The notes beneath the pieces were generated by a model. It saw nothing but the letters and a program-made list of their open reading frames with translations. It was not told the origin of the DNA and did not search any database. This document shows positions 26,780-35,505 of a stretch of 64,000 nt of DNA, piece by piece. Source of the DNA: Calditrichia bacterium (GTDB lineage Bacteria; Calditrichota; Calditrichia; RBG-13-44-9; J075); NCBI GenBank assembly GCA_028284905.1, contig JANQQU010000084.1, positions 186,001 to 250,000 of the forward strand, given 5' to 3'. The translations under genes and the position numbers were made by a program. Within the stretch, counting starts at the first letter, position 1, and each line of letters starts with the position of its first letter.

Positions 26780-27730
26780 GTGATGCTAGAAAACCTGATT
26801 TTTACCCTCAATGCTATCGCACCGATATTTCTGATCGTTTTCCTGGGCATCATTTTAAAACGAATAGATATTATTGATGATCGATTTATCGATGTATCCT
26901 CCCGGCTGGTTTTCACATTTACCTTACCGGCAATGATCTTTCTGAAAGTTTCCGAAACCCCGCTACATGAAGTGCTGGACCTGGAAACAGTTGTCTATAT
27001 CTATGCCAGCTTTGGCTTCATTTTCCTGATTTTGCAATTTGCAGCCAATCGCTTCATCGAGCTTGATGATGATAAAGGCGTGTTCGTACAAGGCAGTTTC
27101 CGGGGTAATTTTGCAATTTTGGGACTGGCAATTATTGCCGAATTGTTTGGAGACGATGGACTGGCACGGGCCGCCATATTGATGGTTTTTATTGTGCCGT
27201 TGAATAATATACTCTCTGTTATCACTCTCTCTATTCCTCTCCAGGAAAAACGAGGGCTGGATTTATTGCGGGTTACCGGCAGTATTCTAAAAAATCCGCT
27301 GGTACTGGCAATATTCGCCGGTATTCCGTTTGCTTATTTCCAATGGCATATCCCGATAATATTTCAGAAAGCCGGAGGGCAGTTGGCGGCGATCAGTTTG
27401 CCACTGGCGCTTATTGGTATTGGCGGGGCACTGCGCTTTGGCCGGCTGCGCGAAAATCCGCAGTTGGCATTGTGGGCCACAAGTATAAAGCTACTGATAA
27501 TCCCGGTTTTGCTAACCGGCGGGGCAATTGCCCTGGCGCTGGACCGGGAAATGATCGGCATCCTTTTCGTCCTGTTTGCCGCGCCAACCGCTGTCGTCAG
27601 TTTTATTATGGCAAATGCGATGGGGCGCAACGAGCGTCTCGCAGCCAATATTGTGTTATTAACAACAATCCTTTCCGCTATTACGCTCAGTTGCGGTATA
27701 TTGCTTTTAAAGTGGTGGGAACTACTGTAG
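26780..27730 (+). CDS. AEC (auxin efflux carrier) family transporter
   Basis: This 316-residue membrane protein has about ten hydrophobic helices in two groups of five. It carries AEC/PIN-like signatures: an N-terminal NLIFTLNAIAPIFLIVFLG, the helix-breaking FTFTLPAMIFL near 43-53, GSFRGNFAILGLAI near 96-109, and LPLALIGIGGAL in the second half. Family members export or exchange small carboxylates and amino-acid-derived compounds. The listed start is GTG; the ATG three bases later (26783) is equally possible. It ends 20 bases before the convergent hydrolase gene. Substrate unknown. Confidence 0.85.
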   Translation: MMLENLIFTLNAIAPIFLIVFLGIILKRIDIIDDRFIDVSSRLVFTFTLPAMIFLKVSETPLHEVLDLETVVYIYASFGFIFLILQFAANRFIELDDDKGVFVQGSFRGNFAILGLAIIAELFGDDGLARAAILMVFIVPLNNILSVITLSIPLQEKRGLDLLRVTGSILKNPLVLAIFAGIPFAYFQWHIPIIFQKAGGQLAAISLPLALIGIGGALRFGRLRENPQLALWATSIKLLIIPVLLTGGAIALALDREMIGILFVLFAAPTAVVSFIMANAMGRNERLAANIVLLTTILSAITLSCGILLLKWWELL

Positions 27731-27750
27731 TTTTGCCAGTTCAGAGAACT

Positions 27751-28617
27751 TTATGCGATGCGAGCATCCATCCATTCCAGAATATCCTGCATAACCGATT
27801 CCTTTTCCGGCTCATTGAGAATCTCATGATAAAACCCATTGTAAAGCTTCAGGGATTTATCTGCGGATGACGCTCGTTGATGAAGCTGCTCGCTGCCCTC
27901 CGGATCGGTAATTTGATCCGCAGTGCCATGCATAATCAACACCGGCACATCGATCGCTTCCATTTTTTCCTGAATATGATGAGTGGCGGCAAGAATTTCC
28001 GCCCCGGTTCGGGAGATAACACCACCGCGGTAAATTTGCGGATCATTATCATATCTCTTAACAACTGCCGGATCCCGGGAAATCAGACTACTGTCTAATT
28101 TTATCGTTGGGAGAGTCGGGAGAACCTTGCCCAGGAAACCAGCGACTTTTTGCAGTAGGGGAGAGGTATCCTCATTTACTTTCAGCGCTGCAGCACTAAG
28201 AATTAGTCCCGTAATTGCTGGCTGGCGGGTTATTGTGTAAAGCGTAGCAATTGCCCCGCCCATACTATGCCCCAGCAGAAATAACGGACGATCCGCTAAT
28301 GCCTGGGGCATTCGTTGGAGAAAATCCTTTACATCCTGCAAGTAAGTTTCAAACGCGTCGATATAAGCTGTTTTTCCCTGGGACAGACCATGCCCGCTGA
28401 GATCGAATGTACCAACGGCATACCCCTGACGGGCGAAAAATTCACCGACATGTTGATAGCGGCTGCTATGCTCGGCATAACCATGAATAATAACCAGTTG
28501 CGCTTTTGCTTCCTGCGCCGGGCGCCACCATTGCTCAAATAGTGTCAGTCCCTGCTGGTTCGTAAATTTGTTGGTGTGGTGGTGGAGTTGCTGCTGCGGT
28601 GTGACCTTCGGATTCAT
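27751..28617 (-). CDS. Alpha/beta hydrolase (monoacylglycerol lipase-like)
   Basis: I choose the ATG at 28617 because AAGGAGATG lies just before it; a longer frame upstream has no ribosome site. The 288-residue product has the serine-aminopeptidase/lysophospholipase layout: oxyanion motif IIHGYAEHSSRY, FDLSGHGLSQG, nucleophile elbow LLGHSMGG with S118, then the acid in MHGTADQITDP and the final His in FYHEILNE. The HGxAEHxxRY phrase is typical of monoacylglycerol lipases. It probably cleaves a lipid or other ester in the cytoplasm. Convergent with the AEC transporter. Confidence 0.87.
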   Translation of the reverse strand: MNPKVTPQQQLHHHTNKFTNQQGLTLFEQWWRPAQEAKAQLVIIHGYAEHSSRYQHVGEFFARQGYAVGTFDLSGHGLSQGKTAYIDAFETYLQDVKDFLQRMPQALADRPLFLLGHSMGGAIATLYTITRQPAITGLILSAAALKVNEDTSPLLQKVAGFLGKVLPTLPTIKLDSSLISRDPAVVKRYDNDPQIYRGGVISRTGAEILAATHHIQEKMEAIDVPVLIMHGTADQITDPEGSEQLHQRASSADKSLKLYNGFYHEILNEPEKESVMQDILEWMDARIA

Positions 28618-28759
28618 TGCATCTCCTTGCAGTTCTACGGCCGTATCGCATTGTGCATCCCGCACGAAACGCGTCATACAGTAGGCATGTGTGTTAAGCC
28701 TCTCACTCGGCAAGAAGATAGAAAATTAATCGATATTTTGCAAAAAGAAATTGGTGGGG

Positions 28760-28841
28760 AAGTTCAAGGTTGAGAGTTCAAAGTTCAGAGTTGATGTTTT
28801 GTATTACCAACCCTGAACGCTGAACCTTGAACTTTGAACTT
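28760..28841. repeat. Inverted array of AGTTCAAAG-type words
   Basis: The left arm (28760-28791) has AAGTTCAAGGTTGAG followed by AGTTCAAAGTTCAGAG; the right arm (28811-28841) has CTGAACGCTGAACCTTG and AACTTTGAACTT, the reverse complement in part. The two arms can form an imperfect hairpin with a loop of about 19 bases. It lies between two minus-strand genes, just past the stop of the beta-propeller gene. Confidence 0.8.
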
Positions 28842-28846
28842 GTTTC

Positions 28847-30343
28847 TTATTTCAGTAGGATCATACGACGGGTCTGTGAAAGTGCGCCGGATTGGATCTT
28901 ATAGAAATAGATACCGCTGCCAACTTTATGTCCGGCATTGTCGGTGCCATCCCATTGCTCGCTGTAGCTGCCAGCGGGGCGATTTTCATTCACCAGGCTT
29001 TTCACCAATCTACCGCTAATATCATAAACGTCTAATTCAATAAATCCGAAGTCCGAAATCCGAAATCCGATATTCGTGTTCGGATTAAATGGGTTCGGAT
29101 AATTTTGTTCCAGACGGAAACCTTCCGGTGTCCGGGACAAATCATCTTCAATACCGACAACCGTCGCGTTCTTGAAAATATAAGCAGAACCGGAATCTTC
29201 CTCGTCGTCGTTATCATCCTTATATGTGCCGGCAAAAAGGTATCCGTTATTCAATTTAACCGAACGGCCAAAGCGATCGTCCATCTGGGCATCGCTGGCG
29301 ATAACCTTGTTTGCAAGCACCCAATCGTTTCCATTAAAATGATAGAGATATACCGCACCGCTATTCTCCAGGCCGGCATCGTGGCGATATGAACCAACTG
29401 CGGCGTAGGCACCTTCCAGCGATACGGTAATACCATATTCATCGTCGGCCGCGCCATCACCTGGAACCAGGTGTTTGACTTCTGTCCAGTCATTATTATT
29501 GCGCTTGAAGATGTATGCAGAACCGGAGTTCTCGCCGTTTTCATCGCTTTCATATGCACCGGCGATTAGATATTCACCTTTAATAGCGATGGACTCTCCG
29601 AACAGGTCGTTGACGCCGGCTGAGGAAGGTAATAATTTGTCTATCTGTTGCCAGCTGCTGCCGTTTCGCTGAAAGACATATGCACTGGCATTGCCCGGTG
29701 CGCCGGCAGCTATTAAGTTCCCGTCAATTGAAACCGCACCTCCGAAAAAATGGCCGGTGGAGCGATCATCAGCAATCAGTCTTTCCTGAAATTCCCAGTT
29801 GTCGCCATTCAAATAATAAACATAGGCAGCGCCGGTTTCATCATCATCTCCCCAGGCACCGACAACCGCATAATTGCCCTCAATATCTACCGAGGTGCCG
29901 AATTCATCATCTTTTTCCGGTGACTCCGTCTGAAATAATTTTTGATGCTGCACCCAGGTACTGCCGTTGAATTTATAGAAATAGACCGAGCCGGCATCGG
30001 GGCGGCTGATTTCATCACCCTTTGCGCCAATAATTGCGAAGTTGCCGGATATACCAACCGACCAGCCAAAGCGCATGTAGGAATCGCTATCATCCGGAAC
30101 AAGCTTCAATTCCTGAGAGAGCACACCATTTTCATGTTTATAAATGTAGGCAGAGCCGGAGTAGCTGCCGTGAGGGCGGTCGCGATGAGCGCCAATGATG
30201 ACGTAATCGTCCGTCATATCGACTGAAATGCCAAATTCATCATGACCGGTTGCGTCACTGGCGATTTGTTTAAATTCATTTTGGGAAAAAAGTAGGCTGG
30301 AAAAAATAATCAGGTAAAAAATTGCTGATATCCCTTTAGACAT
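28847..30343 (-). CDS. Secreted FG-GAP-like beta-propeller protein with sorting domain
   Basis: The ATG at 30343 has AAAGGAG upstream and opens a signal peptide, giving 498 residues; a longer frame lacks both. The mature part has seven repeats of about 50 residues with the pattern DEFG.SV...(Y/N)..(V/I)GA...D...(S/G)AY(I/V)(Y/F), which should fold as a seven-bladed propeller of the FG-GAP type. After the last blade come YPNPFNPNTNIGFRISDFGF and the sorting domain (YDISGRLVKSL, VGSGIYFYKIQ). No catalytic motif is seen; surface binding or adhesion is plausible. A CGGATTT-word repeat encodes part of the sorting region. Confidence 0.85.
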   Translation of the reverse strand: MSKGISAIFYLIIFSSLLFSQNEFKQIASDATGHDEFGISVDMTDDYVIIGAHRDRPHGSYSGSAYIYKHENGVLSQELKLVPDDSDSYMRFGWSVGISGNFAIIGAKGDEISRPDAGSVYFYKFNGSTWVQHQKLFQTESPEKDDEFGTSVDIEGNYAVVGAWGDDDETGAAYVYYLNGDNWEFQERLIADDRSTGHFFGGAVSIDGNLIAAGAPGNASAYVFQRNGSSWQQIDKLLPSSAGVNDLFGESIAIKGEYLIAGAYESDENGENSGSAYIFKRNNNDWTEVKHLVPGDGAADDEYGITVSLEGAYAAVGSYRHDAGLENSGAVYLYHFNGNDWVLANKVIASDAQMDDRFGRSVKLNNGYLFAGTYKDDNDDEEDSGSAYIFKNATVVGIEDDLSRTPEGFRLEQNYPNPFNPNTNIGFRISDFGFIELDVYDISGRLVKSLVNENRPAGSYSEQWDGTDNAGHKVGSGIYFYKIQSGALSQTRRMILLK

Positions 30344-31023
30344 TCGATTAGCTCCTTTGATTTGTATCGATTTTGCACAGAAAACTTTCCAGAAATCGCC
30401 CTTAAACGCTGTAAACACCATAACGTAAAGGGTTCTTCATTTATGGCGATTTAGAAAGCAAAGTGTGCGCCAAAAATTGATCAGGCTGCTAATCTTTTGG
30501 CGATGCATCAAAAATTTGAGAGCGCCGGGAAAATTCCCGTCAGCAATCGTTCTTATAAAATTCCAGACAGTTATTCGACATTGTTAACGAGTATGAAAAA
30601 ATGTTGAAAACCGACAGATGAAAAATGAGCTAGTTAAGTGTTTATAAAATATACTTTTAAGGTCGCTTGCAGTTGTGTGTTAAAATGAGGCTGAATTCGG
30701 CATAGCATTTGTCTCTAATATATTGAATGGAATAGTGTGAAAGCTGATTGTTCCATTGTCGATCAAAAGTATGTGAAAGTTTGGAATTTCGTGTTTGATT
30801 ATTGTCAATTGTTTGTCATTTGTTGCTTGTTATTTGGCATTTTCTGTATCTGTTCGGTAATAAATTCCGAATGACAAATTATAAATCTCAAATAATTCAC
30901 AAAATCCAATTTCCAATTCTCGAAACGGAGGATTCTTAGCAGCTGCAAAATCTTTCGCACATGATTGATTGTCGGTATGATCTTCCCGGTAATATTGAAA
31001 CCAATAACCGAAAGGAATAGATT
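30344..31023. other. Long intergenic stretch without a credible gene
   Basis: These 680 bases separate two divergent genes. I find no frame with a start, ribosome site and plausible protein. A 14-bp palindrome CGGGAAAATTCCCG lies at 30526-30539. Around 30799-30900 a degenerate run of TTTGTCATTTG-like words is followed by the inverse word AATGACAAA (30870-30878). Promoters for both flanking genes must lie here, but no clear hexamer pair stands out. Confidence 0.6.
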
Positions 31024-31854
31024 ATGCGAAGAATGGATATGTTTTCAGGTGCTTTAGGATGGATTTTATGCTTTGTTTGCCTTGGCAGTAGTTTAAACGG
31101 TCAGTCGATTTGGATGGGAAATTTACCGAATAAGTCCATTTCAATCGAATTTAAGAAGCCTTTTTTTGCAGAGTCCGATGTGTTTGGATTTACGACGTCT
31201 AGCTGGTTTGTATCCGGAAAATATTCCCTCCCGCAAAATTTTGTAGCTTCAGTAGAATTCCCTTTTTCTTACCTCATTTACGATGATAGGATTCCCAGAA
31301 ATGGAGAGTTTATAAGCGGTAATCCTTATATCGGTGTAACATATTTGGGGCCCGGAAAAAATATTTCTGCGGATATTGGACTGCGCCTGCCTTTATCTCC
31401 GGATATTTTCAGCGATCATGCAGATGCAGCTGCAGTCGGTTTGGTTACGGAATTCGTAGAGCGGCCGGAAGCATTTATGCCAGATATTACACCCATAAAT
31501 ATACGGCTTAATTATGCTAATTGGGGGGATAATAAGTTCTTTTATCGCCTGCAGGCAGGGCCATCCCTTTGGTTAGCCGAGGATGGTGCGGACAACGACT
31601 GGTTGATGCATTACAGCACGCAAGTTGGTTACCGCCTGGAACAAGCTGGACTTTTTATCGGCTTTAATGGTTTGTGGCTTATGAATAGTGAAGATGGTTC
31701 AGCTGAGAAAAACTGGCATCAGTTAGCTGCTTCCACATACTTTGTTTTTGGGAAAATGCAACCGCTGGTTTCCGTGAAGATGCCGCTGGACGAAAGTTTG
31801 AGTGATCTTGTGGAGATGAGTGTTTCTGTCGGGTTTAATTTTCTGCTGAATTGA
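31024..31854 (+). CDS. Predicted outer-membrane beta-barrel protein, copy 1
   Basis: This 276-residue protein has a signal peptide of about 26 residues and then alternating short amphipathic strands ending in an aromatic-hydrophobic tail (VGFNFLLN), as in small barrels. I do not know the family. It is a clear paralogue of the gene at 32031-32843: both have KPFF after the first strand, a PFSY/PFAY motif near 80, GLRLPLSPD / GMRVPISPD in the middle, RLNY near 155-165, and MPLDESLSDLVE / KPLDDSLSSIVD near the end. RBS AAAGGA. A terminator follows, so the two copies have separate transcripts. Confidence 0.7.
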   Translation: MRRMDMFSGALGWILCFVCLGSSLNGQSIWMGNLPNKSISIEFKKPFFAESDVFGFTTSSWFVSGKYSLPQNFVASVEFPFSYLIYDDRIPRNGEFISGNPYIGVTYLGPGKNISADIGLRLPLSPDIFSDHADAAAVGLVTEFVERPEAFMPDITPINIRLNYANWGDNKFFYRLQAGPSLWLAEDGADNDWLMHYSTQVGYRLEQAGLFIGFNGLWLMNSEDGSAEKNWHQLAASTYFVFGKMQPLVSVKMPLDESLSDLVEMSVSVGFNFLLN

Positions 31855-31882
31855 ATTTATGAAGCAAGCTTATTTGTATTCG

Positions 31883-31914
31883 GCCACGCCTTTTAACAGG
31901 GCGTGGCTTTTTTT
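31883..31914 (+). terminator. Rho-independent terminator
   Basis: GCCACGCC and GGCGTGGC form a perfect 8-bp stem around a nine-base loop, followed by seven T residues. It lies 29 bases after the stop codon of the first barrel gene. Confidence 0.92.
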
Positions 31915-32030
31915 ATCCTTGCAAATCCTTTGCTTGATTCCGCTTAAAAAGATTGCTACCATTTCGTATAATTGGCAACCGGGATTGGTATGCCCACTTA
32001 AAAGTTGTTTACCTTAAGAGAGGAGACTAA

Positions 32031-32843
32031 ATGAACGGTGCGATACGTTTACTGTTTGTTCTTATATTGATTTCAAGCCACTTGCTGTTTGCCCAGGGAA
32101 ACTGGTTACGGACATCCACAGAGAATGCGATTGCAGTAGAGGTGCATAAGCCGTTTTTCGGCGCAAATGATAATACCGCGTTTTTAACCTCAACCCAATT
32201 CCTTTCCCTTAAACTTTCCTTAAATAATAACGTCGCATTGATTGGCGAATTGCCATTTGCTTATGTTGAGCTCGATTCGGATTTTTTTCCCAGTGAGAGC
32301 ACTACCGGGAATGTTTATGCCGGCGTTTTGATCAATCCCGGAAAAGAAGGCTTTTCTGCAGAGGTCGGGATGCGAGTACCGATCTCTCCGGATGATGATG
32401 AAGAAAATGGCACAGCCGCTTCAATCGGTATCTTTAGTGAATATGTCCCCAATCTGGAAGCATTTGTAGCGGATGCTACGCCAATAAGGCTGCGGCTGAA
32501 TTACCTGGCCCGCGGCAAAGAAGGTATTGTGCTGCGGGCAAATGGAGGGCCAACGGTTTGGCTCGCCAATGGCAATAGAGATGAAACCGAATGGTTTTTG
32601 CAGTATGGTAGCCGTGTGGGGTATCAGGGGAAAAACAACGCCTTTTGGATTGGCCTGGATGGCCGCCTGTGGATGACTTCCGGAGAGCAGGGGGAAAGTC
32701 ATTGGTCCGAGTTTGGCCTGGGAGGTAATGCGGGAATGGGAAGCACCCGGATATTTTTTGAATTACGCAAGCCGCTGGATGATAGCCTCAGTAGCATCGT
32801 CGATTGGGTGGCAGAACTGGGATTAGCGATTGAATTACGATAA
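32031..32843 (+). CDS. Predicted outer-membrane beta-barrel protein, copy 2
   Basis: This 270-residue protein is the tandem paralogue of the gene at 31024-31854. It has a signal peptide (about 1-22, LLFVLILISSHLLFAQ core), strand-rich sequence and a hydrophobic C-terminus. Conserved positions shared with copy 1 run along the whole length, while identity is low, so the duplication is old. A good GAGAGGAG ribosome site precedes the ATG. It lies 63 bases before the TPR histidine kinase gene and may be co-transcribed with it. Function unknown; a surface sensor or porin are guesses. Confidence 0.7.
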   Translation: MNGAIRLLFVLILISSHLLFAQGNWLRTSTENAIAVEVHKPFFGANDNTAFLTSTQFLSLKLSLNNNVALIGELPFAYVELDSDFFPSESTTGNVYAGVLINPGKEGFSAEVGMRVPISPDDDEENGTAASIGIFSEYVPNLEAFVADATPIRLRLNYLARGKEGIVLRANGGPTVWLANGNRDETEWFLQYGSRVGYQGKNNAFWIGLDGRLWMTSGEQGESHWSEFGLGGNAGMGSTRIFFELRKPLDDSLSSIVDWVAELGLAIELR

Positions 32844-32906
32844 CAGATTTGTTTCTAATACGGTCTTAATAACGTAGCCGGGCTACGGGTAACAACTGGA
32901 AAACGC

Positions 32907-34823
32907 ATGAACGAAACACTCGGTCAATTGGAAGACAAACTGGACGCATTGAATCGTCAGGGAGACGCTTCGAAAGAAAAAGCGAATTTACTGATCCGCA
33001 TTATTGAACTTTTACGCGTCGATGATCCCCGGAAAAGCCTCACCTATTGCCGGGAAGTCTTAAACCTGTCCCAGCAGCTGGAGTATCAGAAAGGGGAGGC
33101 GTATGCCCTCGCCTATATGGGATTTGCCTATTACATGCTTTCCAAGCATAAAATTGCCCTGCCACCGTTATTAAAAGCACGATCAATACTGAAGATAATG
33201 AACGATTCGCAAGGTCTGGCGCGAACGCTGACCGCCATGGCAGGTGTTTACCGTAGTCTGGGGAATTTTGAAGAAGCGTTCAAAAATGCCCTGGAAGGTC
33301 TGAAGATTTTACAAGAGATCGGAGACCGGGAAAATGAGGCATGGTGTCTTGATGGCTTGGGAGGCGGCTATCATGATTTTGGTGATTATGAAACCTCGAT
33401 TGATTATCATTTTCAAAGTTTGGAAATCTTTCAGGAACTTGGTGAGAAGGTTGGTGAGGCGCGTGCACTTAATGGGATCGGCACTGTTTATCATAGTACC
33501 GGCAATTTCTCCATGGCGCGGGAGTATCATGAAAAAAGCTTAGACTTATTTCGTGAATCGAAAAACCGGATTGGCGAAGCACGAGCGTTAAATGATCTCG
33601 GTTTGAGTGCCCAGGCAGCTGATAATCTTGAAGAAGCATTGAAATATCATCAGGAAAGTTTGCAGATACGTAAAGAAATCGGCAATCGACAGGCGGAAAG
33701 CACCAGTTTGATAAACCTGGGGAATCTCTATATTGAAATGGAAGACGGCAAGAATGCCATTTCCTACTTACATAAAGCCTTGAAAATTGCCCGGGAAATC
33801 AAGGTTAAACCACGCATTTATCAAGCCCATCTGGGACTCTCAAAAGCCTACGAAGTTGAGGGAAATCTGAAAGAAGCATTGTCCCACTATCATACCTATC
33901 AACTGTCAAAAGAAGCGGTTTTTAATGAAGAATCTACCGCCAAGCTGCGCAATTTACAATTGAGTTATGGGGTAGAAAAAGCAGAGCGTGAAGCAGAAAT
34001 TATCCGGGTAAAAAACGCGGAGCTAGAGGAAAAAAACGAGCAACTGGAAAGTTTGCTGAATGAATTAAAAGAAACCCAGACAAAGTTGATTCAATCGGAG
34101 AAGATGGTCGCGTTGGGCCAGTTGGTAGCCGGCATTGCCCACGAAATGAATACCCCGGTTGGCACAATTCGCAGTTCCAGCGACGTTACCGCCCGCGCAC
34201 TCGAAAAACTGGTGGAGCGAATCGAAGCTGCCGATTCGCTGGAAGAATTACGCCAGGATAAGGGCCTCCAGAAATACCTGGATAATTTACAGAAGAACAA
34301 TCTGGTTACCCAGACTGCCAGTGGCCGCATTTCAAAGATTGTTAACAGCTTGCGCAGTTTTGCCCATCTGGATGAAGCATCTTTTCAGATCGTTGATATA
34401 CATCATGGCATCGAAAGCACCCTTACACTGCTGACGCACAAGCTGGATGATCGCATTCGGGTGGTGAAGGAATACCAGGATGTCCCGAAAATCTCCTGCT
34501 TTCCCGGAGAGCTCAATCAGGTTTTCATGCATTTATTGACGAATGCCATTCAGGCAATAGATGGTGAAGGAACGATTACCATTCAAACCGCTGCCAATAA
34601 TGGCAGAATTTCCATCCGTTTTAAAGATACCGGAAGAGGCATACCGGATGAACAGCTGAAAGCGTTATTTAATCCTGCTTTTACCCGCACCGGCACCCGG
34701 ATTAAAACCAGCCTGGGCCTTTTCACCAGTTTCAACATCCTCCAAAAACATGGCGGAGAAATTACTGTAGAAAGTAATCCGGGCGATGGTAGCGAGTTTA
34801 CGGTGTTCATTCCGGTCGAATAA
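32907..34823 (+). CDS. Cytoplasmic TPR-repeat histidine kinase
   Basis: This 638-residue kinase has no membrane helix. Residues about 20-340 are TPR repeats of the Rapsyn/LGN style, e.g. GEARALNGIGTVYHSTGNF and EALKYHQESLQIRKEIGNR. A coiled coil spans about 350-400, and the phospho-acceptor region has IAHEMNTPVGTIRSS with H412. The ATPase domain has LLTNAIQAIDGEG (N box), DTGRGIP (G1) and SLGLFTSFNILQKHGG (G2). No receiver domain or response regulator gene lies next to it, so it is an orphan kinase in this window. TPRs probably take a protein or peptide signal. It follows two barrel genes, a possible but unproven link. Confidence 0.9.
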   Translation: MNETLGQLEDKLDALNRQGDASKEKANLLIRIIELLRVDDPRKSLTYCREVLNLSQQLEYQKGEAYALAYMGFAYYMLSKHKIALPPLLKARSILKIMNDSQGLARTLTAMAGVYRSLGNFEEAFKNALEGLKILQEIGDRENEAWCLDGLGGGYHDFGDYETSIDYHFQSLEIFQELGEKVGEARALNGIGTVYHSTGNFSMAREYHEKSLDLFRESKNRIGEARALNDLGLSAQAADNLEEALKYHQESLQIRKEIGNRQAESTSLINLGNLYIEMEDGKNAISYLHKALKIAREIKVKPRIYQAHLGLSKAYEVEGNLKEALSHYHTYQLSKEAVFNEESTAKLRNLQLSYGVEKAEREAEIIRVKNAELEEKNEQLESLLNELKETQTKLIQSEKMVALGQLVAGIAHEMNTPVGTIRSSSDVTARALEKLVERIEAADSLEELRQDKGLQKYLDNLQKNNLVTQTASGRISKIVNSLRSFAHLDEASFQIVDIHHGIESTLTLLTHKLDDRIRVVKEYQDVPKISCFPGELNQVFMHLLTNAIQAIDGEGTITIQTAANNGRISIRFKDTGRGIPDEQLKALFNPAFTRTGTRIKTSLGLFTSFNILQKHGGEITVESNPGDGSEFTVFIPVE

Positions 34824-34836
34824 TTCCCTTCAAAAG

Positions 34837-35295
34837 TTACAGATATACCGCCATTCCGGCAAACAATATTAACCCGGACAGTTCTCCTCGAAAATCATTG
34901 TAGTAGCGGACTTCCGTTCTGGTACCGAATGCTTCGCTAAGCTTAACTTTTACACCTCCACCGACATTACCCCAAAAAATGCCGTGTTCACAAACGCCCC
35001 CTCCAAACGAAAAAAAGGTTGCCGGCTGATCTTTGGTCACCAGGTTTGAAATGGTAAAGTTCGCCATTATCCCGCTTTCATCATCGAGGCCGAAAAACGG
35101 CATTAGCTCGAAACCGTATCCTTTGGGACTGTGGGAACCAATGGCAAAAGTATAAGTGCCAAAAGAGTTGTCTGTGCCAAGAGATATTTCAGTCTGGGCC
35201 AGAGATCGATCTGTCTGAGCAAAAATGCCGTTAGCATAAATTGTAGATAAAAAAATCAGAACAAAAAGAATCCGGTTAAAATTTTCACGTTTCAT
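34837..35295 (-). CDS. Hypothetical exported small barrel-like protein
   Basis: This 152-residue protein has a signal peptide of about 26 residues (RILFVLIFLSTIYANGIFA core) and then Gly- and aromatic-rich strands (FELMPFFGLDD, FFSFGGGVCEHGIFWGNVGGGVKV). It ends with ILFAGMAVYL, a hydrophobic end typical of outer-membrane barrels, though only about six to eight strands would fit. I recognise no family. A GAGGGGTGG-like site precedes the ATG. It converges with the TPR kinase gene with a 13-base gap and no terminator between. Confidence 0.55.
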   Translation of the reverse strand: MKRENFNRILFVLIFLSTIYANGIFAQTDRSLAQTEISLGTDNSFGTYTFAIGSHSPKGYGFELMPFFGLDDESGIMANFTISNLVTKDQPATFFSFGGGVCEHGIFWGNVGGGVKVKLSEAFGTRTEVRYYNDFRGELSGLILFAGMAVYL

Positions 35296-35412
35296 TACGC
35301 CACCCCTCTGGTTAGTCGATAAGGGGGATTTTGCAATTGGAATGCCAACATATAAGACAACAATCGTCGAATATGTTTTCTGCTTTAAAATATTGATTAT
35401 TTTGAATTAAAG

Positions 35413-35446
35413 GTTTTCTTCCGAATTTTGCTAATCGGAAGAAAAC
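35413..35446. terminator. Hairpin, possible terminator of the SRPBCC gene
   Basis: GTTTTCTTCCGA and TCGGAAGAAAAC form a perfect 12-bp stem with a ten-base loop. On the minus strand it lies about 60 bases after the stop of the gene at 35506 and is followed by an AT-rich but not T-only run. A weaker outer pairing exists between GTCGAATAT near 35367 and ATATTCGAC near 35464. Confidence 0.55.
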
Positions 35447-35505
35447 GGTATTATTGACGATCAATATTCGACAATCTTTGTACAATCCGGGACACTACCC
35501 GGTAA

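Noticed and set aside
28847-30343. Integrin or adhesin naming for the beta-propeller protein
   Set aside because: Only the repeat fold is visible; no integrin-specific calcium loop pattern is clear in every blade, so a functional name is not justified.
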